Assembly: GCA_017424085.1 (NCBI GenBank) | Contig: JAFPBP010000050.1 | Location: 1 to 5,291, forward strand | Direction: 5' to 3' | Length of the DNA stretch: 5,291 nt | Source: Clostridia bacterium | GTDB taxonomy: Bacteria; Bacillota; Clostridia; Oscillospirales; UBA644 | Part shown: piece by piece, positions 1 to 5,291 of the stretch | How the letters are laid out: each line of letters starts with the position of its first letter | Numbering within the stretch: position 1 is the first letter of the stretch | Translations under genes and position numbers: made by a program | Notes under the pieces: generated by a model | Told to the model about the DNA's origin: nothing | What the model saw: only the letters and a program-made list of their open reading frames with translations | The model's database searches: none

Positions 1-1152
1 ATTGCATCCATCCTTACGGTGATCCTGCTTGCGGGCATGCTGGTTCTGGCAACGGGCTGCTCCCCCTCCTACATCGTCACCGCGAAGGGTGAAAAACAGG
101 ACATCGGATACTATAGCTTTTACGTCCATTGGCAGAGAGACTATTTCAAAGCCCTGCTTCAGAGCAGCGGATACGATCTGAATTCCAGTCTGGACAACTA
201 CTACTCTCAGACCGAAACGGTTCGCCAAACCATCGTCTCCACCGCAAAGTCTCAGTACCTTAGCTTTTTGATGGTCAATATGGTCTTTGAAAATCTGGGT
301 CTGACACTGCCGGAGGAGGATACTGCGGCAATCCGTAAGGTCTATGATGAAGAATGGATCAAGACCTACGGCGAAAAGGGAATGAAAAACATTCTCAAGG
401 AGCTTGGACTGAAGGAAGAGCAATTCCTCGAGCTTCTTTCCGTAGAGCGCAAGAGCAATGCTATCGTGGAATACTATTACGGACCCGGCGGTTCCTTGGA
501 AATTACCGAGCAAGACAAGAAGGAGTATTTTGAAAAGAACTACATTCGATTCAAATACGTACTGCTCTCCAAGGTCGACGATGACGACGACAAGCTCGCC
601 AACGAAACCATCGAAAAGCTCCGCACCCTTGCCTCCACGATCAAAACCGCAGTAGACGGCGGCGAATCCATCGGAAAATACATTGAAGCGCACTCCGAGG
701 ATTACAATAAGATCACCGATAAGATGACCGCGCAGGAGAAAGCCGACGCGGAAGCCGCAAACAAGACCGCCATTGAAGACGGCATCATCTGCGATCAGAA
801 GGGTGTTTTCAATCAGACCCTTTACAATTATTACGGAATCGCCGTCAACCCCGACATCGTCAAGAAGCTGAACGAGATGCAGAATGGGGAAAACGCCGTA
901 GTAGAGGTTGACAACGCAATCTGGGTCATTCAGAAGTGCGACCGCAACGAAAAGGAATCCTACTACAACGACCGCGCGAATTCGATCTACAAGGACATGT
1001 ACGCCGCAGACTTCAACAACAAGTACACCCAATGGATGGCTGAGCTGGACTACAAGTTCAATGAAAAAGCTCTGGCACATCTGGATCCCGGAAACTTCAG
1101 CGACCTGTTCTCCGAGGTCTACAAGGCAGAAGAAAACACCTCCTCCAAGTAA
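1..1152 (+). CDS. Exported lipoprotein, SurA/PrsA-like foldase with degenerate parvulin domain (5' end missing)
   Basis: The reading frame is open from base 1 to the TAA at 1150-1152. The GTG at 19 is not the likely start, because the codons before it (IASILT) continue the hydrophobic core of a signal peptide; the true start lies left of the window. The lipobox ends LATGC, with the lipidated Cys at 58-60, so the mature protein should be anchored on the outer face of the cytoplasmic membrane. A helical region follows (about 90-500) that resembles the SurA N-terminal chaperone domain. Next comes a parvulin-like stretch (about 500-945) that opens ITEQDKKEYFEKN..RFKYVLLSK and closes VVEVDNAIWVIQKC. 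In active parvulins these edges read HIL and GYHII; here both His positions appear as Tyr (556-558) and Trp (922-924), and no GGDLG motif is visible. By inference it is a chaperone or holdase rather than an active prolyl isomerase. The family call rests on pattern and is moderately sure; the lipoprotein call is strong. Confidence 0.8.
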   Translation: MASILTVILLAGMLVLATGCSPSYIVTAKGEKQDIGYYSFYVHWQRDYFKALLQSSGYDLNSSLDNYYSQTETVRQTIVSTAKSQYLSFLMVNMVFENLGLTLPEEDTAAIRKVYDEEWIKTYGEKGMKNILKELGLKEEQFLELLSVERKSNAIVEYYYGPGGSLEITEQDKKEYFEKNYIRFKYVLLSKVDDDDDKLANETIEKLRTLASTIKTAVDGGESIGKYIEAHSEDYNKITDKMTAQEKADAEAANKTAIEDGIICDQKGVFNQTLYNYYGIAVNPDIVKKLNEMQNGENAVVEVDNAIWVIQKCDRNEKESYYNDRANSIYKDMYAADFNNKYTQWMAELDYKFNEKALAHLDPGNFSDLFSEVYKAEENTSSK

Positions 1153-1156
1153 ACAC

Positions 1157-1193
1157 AAAGCGGTCCTCCGGGCATACGGAGGACCGCTTTTTT
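1157..1193 (+). terminator. Intrinsic terminator of the lipoprotein gene
   Basis: A perfect 14-bp stem (1157-1170 pairing with 1177-1190) closes a 6-base loop, ggcata. A run of six T (1188-1193) follows, three of which are in the stem. It begins 4 bases after the TAA stop of the lipoprotein gene. This is the classic form of a Rho-independent terminator for rightward transcription. Confidence 0.93.
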
Positions 1194-1197
1194 GCAT

Positions 1198-1235
1198 AAA
1201 AGAAGCGCTTACGGAAAACTCCGTAAGCGCTTTTT
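1198..1235 (-). terminator. Intrinsic terminator of the ABC operon, probably bidirectional
   Basis: A perfect 13-bp stem (1203-1215 with 1220-1232) closes a 4-base loop, aaac. Read leftward it lies 14 bases beyond the TGA of the distal ABC gene, and its stem runs into TTCTTTT (1204-1198), which suits termination of that operon. Read rightward it ends in five T (1231-1235), so it can also back up the first terminator. With the 1157-1193 hairpin it insulates two convergent transcription units. Confidence 0.87.
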
Positions 1236-1246
1236 GCAACTTAAAT

Positions 1247-3133
1247 TCAGGCGTTTTTCAGGGCATCCTTGTGCGATTGAAGGGTGTACAGCTGATAATA
1301 GCGTCCCTTCTGACGCAGCAGCTCCTGATGGGTTCCCTGCTCCAGGATCTCGCCATTGGCAAGGAGAATAATGTTGTCTGCCTTCTGGATGGTGGAAAGG
1401 CGATGTGCAACGATGAGCATGGTACCAACGGACATCATCTTTTCCAGCGAATCCTGAATGAGGATCTCGGTTTCGGTATCGATATTCGCCGTGGCTTCGT
1501 CGAGGATCATCACCGAGGGCTTGTGGATGATGGTGCGGGCAAAGGACAGCAGCTGACGCTGACCTGCGGAGAAGTTATTCCCTCGCTCCCGAACCACCTC
1601 GTCCAATCCGTGCTCCAATTTATTAATAAAGGAATCGGCATTGACGTAGCGGCATGCCTCCATGATCTGCTCCTCGGTGAAGGAATCCTCCCGAAGAACG
1701 ATGTTACTGCGGATGGTGCCCGAGAACAGGAATACATCCTGAAGCATCTGCCCGAAATGACGGCGCAGAGAGGCAATCTTGATCTTGCGGATATCGATCC
1801 CGTCGATGAGGATCTGCCCCTTCTGAATATCGTAGTTTCGGCAGATGAGGGACAGAATCGTGGTTTTCCCCGATCCTGTAGCCCCAACGAAGGCAACGGT
1901 CTGCTTGGGCTCGATCTTGAAGGAAACGCCCTTCAGGACCCATTCGTCGGGAACGTAAGAGAACCAAACGTCCTTAAATTCGATCTCGCCGCGAATTTCG
2001 TCCAGCTCCATGGCGTCGGGATCGTCCACCAGCGTAGGCTTCATATCGAAGACCGTGAAGATCTTTTCCGCAGACGCAAAGGCGGACTGCAAGCCGTTGA
2101 ACTGCTCGGCAAGATTCTGAATGGGGTTGAAGAATTTGGTGATGTAAAGATAGAAGGTAACGGTGGTGGCGGCGTCGATGGTCTGCCCCATAAACTCAAA
2201 CTGATCGATATATCCTTTCCCCGACAGATAGAACAGGCAAAGGACCGACGAGACGTAGAGCATATAGACCAAGGGGCGGAAGATTCCGAAGACCAGAATC
2301 TGGTCCTTCTTCGCCTTGGCAAGGGCGTGGCTCTTGGCGGTGAATTCCTGCATTTTCCGCTCCTCGCGATTGAAGATCTGAGTAATCTTCATGCCCGAAA
2401 GATTCTCGGAAAGATAGGTATTGATATCGGTGGTTCCATCCTTGACCTTGCGGTACGCCTTGCGGGAGAACTTGCGGAAGATCACGGTAAACAGAACAAT
2501 GAAGGGAACGAAGCAAAGAACCATCAGAGACAGCTCGTAGTTCACCAGAAGCATTGCGGAGAATACGCCGACCACGATGAAGGAGTTCTTGAGAAGGTTC
2601 ACAAGAATGTTGGTGAACATCATAGAGATGGCGTTGGTATCGTTTGCAACGCGGGTGACCAGCTTGCCCACGGGGATCTGATTCAACTGCTCATGGGACA
2701 GAGATTCAATGTGGGTAAAGAGATCCAGACGCAGAGCGGAGAGGATCTTCTGGCCCGTCTTCTGCAGAACGATGGATTGCACGTAGGTGCTGACCAGCGA
2801 AACCACAAGGATCCCCGCATAGACCGCCACGTAAGCAAAGAGGCGACTAAGAGCAAAATCGGTGCGGATCAGTCGCTCGATCTCGCCGACGATGAGGGGA
2901 GATACAATATCGTAGGCAATGGAGAAAAGCATGACCACGAACACCAAAAGGAAGCTGCGCCAATGGGGAAGGGCGTAGTGCATCAGACGGCGGATCAGAA
3001 CCGAGTCCTTGATGTTTCGGTCAAAGCCGAGAGCTTCCTTCTTATCCTTGATCAAAGCATATGCAATGATAAAGATGATGGAAAGAACGCCGACGATGGC
3101 GCCAACCAGGAGCAGAGGGTAATATTCACGCAT
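1247..3133 (-). CDS. ABC exporter half-transporter, catalytic-Glu subunit (BmrD/TM288-like), 628 aa
   Basis: This is a membrane ATPase with a transmembrane domain fused to a nucleotide-binding domain. An extra hydrophobic helix (about residues 6-28) and a charged linker precede the usual six-helix core (roughly 59-337). The ATPase domain shows Walker A GATGSGKTT (417-425), Q-loop Gln465, signature FSAGQ (521-525, altered from LSGGQ), Walker B VMILDE with catalytic Glu546, D-loop ANID and H-loop His577. The Glu together with the weak signature marks it as the partner that supplies the complete Walker A/B site of a heterodimer; the other subunit supplies a normal signature. The ATG (3131-3133) overlaps the end of the upstream gene by 8 bases and has an AAGGAG site 9 bases upstream, so translation is probably coupled. 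Gene order and asymmetry match Bacillus bmrC-bmrD. The likely role is export of drugs, peptides or lipids from the cytoplasm; the substrate is unknown. The family call is very sure. Confidence 0.96.
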   Translation of the reverse strand: MREYYPLLLVGAIVGVLSIIFIIAYALIKDKKEALGFDRNIKDSVLIRRLMHYALPHWRSFLLVFVVMLFSIAYDIVSPLIVGEIERLIRTDFALSRLFAYVAVYAGILVVSLVSTYVQSIVLQKTGQKILSALRLDLFTHIESLSHEQLNQIPVGKLVTRVANDTNAISMMFTNILVNLLKNSFIVVGVFSAMLLVNYELSLMVLCFVPFIVLFTVIFRKFSRKAYRKVKDGTTDINTYLSENLSGMKITQIFNREERKMQEFTAKSHALAKAKKDQILVFGIFRPLVYMLYVSSVLCLFYLSGKGYIDQFEFMGQTIDAATTVTFYLYITKFFNPIQNLAEQFNGLQSAFASAEKIFTVFDMKPTLVDDPDAMELDEIRGEIEFKDVWFSYVPDEWVLKGVSFKIEPKQTVAFVGATGSGKTTILSLICRNYDIQKGQILIDGIDIRKIKIASLRRHFGQMLQDVFLFSGTIRSNIVLREDSFTEEQIMEACRYVNADSFINKLEHGLDEVVRERGNNFSAGQRQLLSFARTIIHKPSVMILDEATANIDTETEILIQDSLEKMMSVGTMLIVAHRLSTIQKADNIILLANGEILEQGTHQELLRQKGRYYQLYTLQSHKDALKNA

Positions 3134-4907
3134 GTTGATCCGCTCCTTCCTCTTCCAGCTTCTGAAGCTCTACCATGTGTCGGTAGGGTGCACATTCGGC
3201 AATCAGCTGATCGTGAGTTCCCACGGCAATGACAGAACCGTCTTCGACGAAGACGATCTTATCCATCTGCTCGATGGTGGAAATGCGATGGGCAATCAGA
3301 ATGGTGGTTTTTCCGGCACGGGTCTTGCGGAGATTTTCCAGAATGACCCGCTCGGTCTTGGTATCAACGGCAGAAACCGAGTCGTCCAAAATAAGGATGG
3401 GCGCGTCCTTCAGAAGTGCGCGAGCAATGGAAATGCGCTGCTTCTGACCGCCGGATACGGTAACACCCCGTTCTCCCAGAACCGTTTCGTAGCCATCCTT
3501 GAATTCCGAGATATTGCCGTGGACGTCGGAAAGAACGGCGGCATCCTCCACGGTCTGCGCGGAAGGATCGTCCACACCGAAGGCGATGTTGTTATAAATG
3601 GTATCGCTGAACAGGAAATTGTCCTGCGGAACGTATGCGGCGGCGGCACGAACCGACTGAATGGAAAGCTCGTTCACGTCCCGACCGTCCACGAACAGGG
3701 TTCCGTCGGGCACGTTGTAGGCACGCAGGATCAGATCCACCAGCGTGGTCTTCCCTGCTCCCGTCTTACCGACGATGCCCACGTTCTCCCCTGCGGAAAT
3801 GGTAAAGGAAACGTCCTTCAGCGCATCGAATTCCCCGTCGGGATAACGGAAGGTAAGATTGCGGAACTCCACGGAGCCCCGTGCGTTCTCCAGATCAGAA
3901 ACGCCATCCCGATCCTTCACGTCAATGGGAGCGTCCAGCAGAATGCTGATCCGCTTCAGCGATGCCTTACCGCGGGAGGACATTTCGATCAATTCCGAAA
4001 CCGCCATGACGGGCCATACGATGGAGTTGAAATATCCGATAAATTCAAACAACTGACCTGCATTGAACACGCCTCTGTAGACCAGATATCCGCCGTAGCC
4101 CAGAATGATGCAGATGACCGATTCCACGAAAAGCATAACGAAGATGCGAAGAAGGGTGGCGCTTCGGGTATGATCCACGTTGGCGCGCTCGTTTTCCACG
4201 TTCAGCGCCTTGAACGCCATCAGCTCCTTGAACTCCTTCACGAAGGCTTTGATCACGGCGATGCCCGAAAAGCTTTCCTGCGAAAAGTCGGACAGGCTGG
4301 AAAAGGCTTCCTGACGAACGTCCCACTTATGCATGAGGGATTTCCCGACGATGATACCCACCGCCATCAGAAACGCCATGGGGACCAAGGAAAGCAAGGT
4401 CAGAAGGAAGTTCATCCGCCACATCTTCACCAGCGCAAGACCTCCCAGGAAGGCGGCGTCACACACCATCAGAACGCCCCAACCGAAGCACTCCTGAACG
4501 GTTTCCAGATCGTTGGTAAACAGAGACATGAGGTTTCCGACCTTATTGACCTGATAATACTCACGGGACAGCAGACGGCAACGGTCAAACATGCGGTTGC
4601 GAAGCTTTTCCTCCAGCAGGACCGCCGCGCCAAGAAAGCACATGCGCCACAAGAAGCGTCCGACGATCAGAACCAGGATCACAAAGATCAGCGGCAGACA
4701 AATGTGATCCAGCAAAAAGTCAAGGTCAAAGGTGTAAAGAACGCCGTTCAGCTCCACCTGCCCCTGATTCATGCCGTTGATCAGCAAATTGTACAGCTCG
4801 GGGATCTCCAGCTGATAAAAGTCAACCGCAACCAACGCCGCCACACCCAGAAGCAGGATCCAGGAATAGCGAAGATAGTAGCGATTGAGGTGTTTTCCGA
4901 ATATCAT
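3126..4907 (-). CDS. ABC exporter half-transporter, degenerate-site subunit (BmrC/TM287-like), 593 aa
   Basis: This is the first gene of the operon and encodes a fused membrane-ATPase half-transporter. Six hydrophobic segments lie at about residues 14-33, 66-90, 143-162, 166-188, 250-275 and 285-303. The ATPase domain follows: aromatic Tyr355 in the A-loop position, Walker A GKTGAGKTT (380-388), Q-loop Gln428, intact signature VSGGQ (484-488), Walker B ILILDD (504-509), D-loop SAVD (512-515) and H-loop His540. Residue 509 (bases 3381-3383, read GAC) is Asp where active ABC ATPases have Glu. This is the hallmark of the non-hydrolysing site in heterodimeric exporters such as TM287 and BmrC. Its normal signature should complete the active site of the downstream subunit. 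The ATG at 4905-4907 is supported by an AAAGGA site 8 bases upstream and by a near-consensus promoter 37 bases away. The gene ends in TGA inside the start of the next gene. The substrate is unknown; the family and partner call are very sure. Confidence 0.96.
   Translation of the reverse strand: MIFGKHLNRYYLRYSWILLLGVAALVAVDFYQLEIPELYNLLINGMNQGQVELNGVLYTFDLDFLLDHICLPLIFVILVLIVGRFLWRMCFLGAAVLLEEKLRNRMFDRCRLLSREYYQVNKVGNLMSLFTNDLETVQECFGWGVLMVCDAAFLGGLALVKMWRMNFLLTLLSLVPMAFLMAVGIIVGKSLMHKWDVRQEAFSSLSDFSQESFSGIAVIKAFVKEFKELMAFKALNVENERANVDHTRSATLLRIFVMLFVESVICIILGYGGYLVYRGVFNAGQLFEFIGYFNSIVWPVMAVSELIEMSSRGKASLKRISILLDAPIDVKDRDGVSDLENARGSVEFRNLTFRYPDGEFDALKDVSFTISAGENVGIVGKTGAGKTTLVDLILRAYNVPDGTLFVDGRDVNELSIQSVRAAAAYVPQDNFLFSDTIYNNIAFGVDDPSAQTVEDAAVLSDVHGNISEFKDGYETVLGERGVTVSGGQKQRISIARALLKDAPILILDDSVSAVDTKTERVILENLRKTRAGKTTILIAHRISTIEQMDKIVFVEDGSVIAVGTHDQLIAECAPYRHMVELQKLEEEGADQHA
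3143..3148 (-). promoter_or_regulatory. Ribosome binding site of the distal ABC gene
   Basis: AAGGAG on the minus strand ends 9 bases before the ATG at 3133. It lies inside the last codons of the upstream gene, whose TGA falls within the 8-base overlap ATGCGTGA. It fixes the start at 3133 and suggests that ribosomes finishing the first subunit can reinitiate on the second, which would favour equal amounts of the two partners. Confidence 0.8.
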
Positions 4908-4915
4908 ATCAACCG

Positions 4916-4921
4916 TCCTTT
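4916..4921 (-). promoter_or_regulatory. Ribosome binding site of the first ABC gene
   Basis: AAAGGA on the minus strand sits 8 bases before the ATG at 4907. A second AAGGA (4922-4926) lies just upstream. This supports the chosen start; no in-frame alternative with a comparable site is seen. Confidence 0.75.
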
Positions 4922-4943
4922 CCTTATTTACAGATTAGGATTT

Positions 4944-4972
4944 ATTATAACATATAAGACCCGCCTTGTCTA
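4944..4972 (-). promoter_or_regulatory. Sigma-A type promoter of the ABC operon
   Basis: On the minus strand the -35 box is TAGACA (4972-4967, 5 of 6 matches to TTGACA), followed by exactly 17 bases and a perfect TATAAT (4949-4944). The -10 is preceded by TG with one base between, which is an extended -10. Transcription should start near 4936-4938, giving a 5' leader of only about 30 bases, enough for the ribosome binding site but too short for a leader peptide or riboswitch. It predicts strong basal transcription unless a repressor acts here. Confidence 0.85.
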
Positions 4973-4977
4973 TAGCG

Positions 4978-5036
4978 GAAAAACATTTGTTCTTGTTTTT
5001 TCATACTTTTTTTCCTCTTTTGAAAAACATTTTTTC
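4978..5036. repeat. Imperfect 15-bp direct repeat pair in the divergent control region
   Basis: GAAAAACATTTGTTC at 4978-4992 and GAAAAACATTTTTTC at 5022-5036 agree at 14 of 15 bases and lie 44 bp apart, about four helical turns. The left copy begins 5 bp upstream of the -35 box of the ABC promoter. The right copy overlaps the candidate -35 of the rightward gene. This placement suits a shared operator or a pair of A/T-rich upstream elements. The region is A/T rich, so chance similarity is possible. Confidence 0.4.
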
Positions 5037-5041
5037 AGAGG
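5014..5041. promoter_or_regulatory. Imperfect dyad, possible operator
   Basis: CCTC (5014-5017) and TGAAAAA (5021-5027) pair with TTTTTCA (5031-5037) and GAGG (5038-5041), with a 3-base bulge (5018-5020) and a 3-base centre, cat. It contains the right copy of the direct repeat and the candidate -35 of the rightward gene, so a bound protein could block that promoter. It lacks the GC-rich stem and T tract of a terminator. No known operator consensus is recognised. Confidence 0.3.
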
Positions 5042-5049
5042 GGCATATT
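5020..5049 (+). promoter_or_regulatory. Weak candidate promoter of the rightward gene
   Basis: TTGAAA (5020-5025, 5 of 6 matches) is followed after 18 bases by CATATT (5044-5049, 4 of 6). Transcription would start near 5056 and leave a leader of about 50 bases before the ATG at 5107. TAGAAT (5066-5071) is a better -10 but has no -35 at a suitable distance. The true promoter is uncertain. Confidence 0.3.
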
Positions 5050-5096
5050 TACGCTTCATTCACAATAGAATGCAGTGTAATCAAACCATCGGGGAA

Positions 5097-5104
5097 AGGT
5101 GATC
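5097..5104 (+). promoter_or_regulatory. Ribosome binding site of the rightward gene
   Basis: AGGTGATC is an 8-base perfect complement to the 3' end of bacterial 16S rRNA. Its core AGG ends 7 bases before the ATG at 5107, which supports that start codon. Confidence 0.75.
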
Positions 5105-5106
5105 GT

Positions 5107-5291
5107 ATGTTTATTTTTTCAACCAAACTGACAAAAACAAAGCTGCTGACCATTGGTCTTGTCAGCGCCTGTCTCGTGCTTCTGCTTCTGATTTCGTTGC
5201 CCTCAGGAATTCAGGCGTCCAAGGAGACGGTCAAAGGAGAAACCAACGAGGAGCGCATCGAATATCTGGAGACCTTCGGCTGGGAGGTTTC
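5107..5291 (+). CDS. N-terminal part of a single-span membrane protein, probably DUF4830 family (3' end missing)
   Basis: An open frame of 61 codons runs off the right edge. It starts MFIFSTKLTKTKLL, a short Lys-rich cytoplasmic end. One strongly hydrophobic segment follows (about residues 14-32), then an outward-facing region with ETNEERIEYLETFGWEV. That last stretch matches my memory of DUF4830 proteins, a family of unknown function common in Clostridia, in which a TNEER..FL..GWEV block follows an N-terminal anchor. No lipobox Cys follows the helix, so an uncleaved anchor or an ordinary signal peptide (possible site near IQA-S) are the options. The start is supported by a strong ribosome binding site. 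It is divergent from the ABC operon and shares its 199-base upstream region. The coding call is firm and the family call is moderate. No function can be stated. Confidence 0.8.
   Translation, partial: MFIFSTKLTKTKLLTIGLVSACLVLLLLISLPSGIQASKETVKGETNEERIEYLETFGWEV

Noticed and set aside
19..21. GTG as start codon of the lipoprotein
   Set aside because: It falls within the hydrophobic part of the signal peptide, leaving no positively charged N-terminal region, and the frame stays open to base 1.
577..594. DDDDDK stretch identical to an enteropeptidase site, suggesting vector or tag sequence
   Set aside because: It lies in frame inside a natural acidic loop, with ordinary flanking codons and no adjacent tag or cloning sequence. 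Coincidence is the better reading.
908..3232. Long open frame (774 codons) on the plus strand opposite the distal ABC gene
   Set aside because: It is in the codon-matched antisense frame of a gene with all ABC motifs and exists because that gene lacks TTA, CTA and TCA codons. Its translation shows no domain or ribosome binding site of its own.
5014..5041. Hairpin as an intrinsic terminator
   Set aside because: The stem is mostly A-T pairs with a bulge, no T tract follows on either strand, and no gene ends nearby.
3132..5102. Long open frame (656 codons) on the plus strand opposite the first ABC gene
   Set aside because: Same cause as the other antisense frame. The product is rich in His, Gln and Asp with no recognisable motif, and it runs into a region that holds promoters.
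4908..5106. Riboswitch or structured leader for the ABC operon
   Set aside because: The strong promoter leaves only about 30 bases before the start codon, and no conserved riboswitch core is recognisable in the 199-base region.

Overview
The window looks like chromosomal DNA of a low-to-mid GC Gram-positive bacterium, most likely a gut-type member of Clostridia (Bacillota, Oscillospirales-like). Supporting signs are a lipoprotein signal peptide on a PrsA-like protein, strong AGGAGG-type ribosome binding sites, a near-consensus sigma-A promoter, a BmrC/BmrD-type two-gene ABC exporter, and the start of what looks like a DUF4830 membrane protein. The taxon is inferred from gene content, not from a marker gene.

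Layout. Bases 1-1152 (+) hold most of an exported lipoprotein of the SurA/PrsA foldase type; its start lies just left of the window. Bases 1157-1235 carry two perfect, tandem hairpins that separate it from the convergent genes on the right. Bases 1247-4907 (-) form a two-gene operon. The promoter-proximal gene (3126-4907) and the distal gene (1247-3133) overlap by 8 bases and encode the two different half-transporters of a heterodimeric type IV (ABCB-like) exporter. Bases 4908-5106 are a short divergent control region with a very good promoter for the ABC operon, a weaker candidate promoter for the rightward gene, and an imperfect 15-bp direct repeat between them. Bases 5107-5291 (+) are the first 61 codons of a single-span membrane protein cut off by the window edge.

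How it fits together. The two ABC proteins should pair. The first has Asp in place of the catalytic Glu after Walker B and a normal signature motif. The second has the Glu but an altered signature motif. Together they give one degenerate and one complete ATP site, as in TM287/288 and BmrCD. The substrate cannot be read from the sequence; drugs, peptides or lipids are all possible. The lipoprotein and the partial right-hand gene are separate transcription units with no shown link to the exporter.

I see no mobile element, CRISPR array, tRNA or rRNA. I found no convincing unknown system. The points most worth a second look are the parvulin-like lipoprotein lacking both conserved histidines, the extra N-terminal membrane helix on the second ABC subunit, the repeat pair in the divergent control region, and the complete absence of TTA, CTA and TCA codons from the three long genes.
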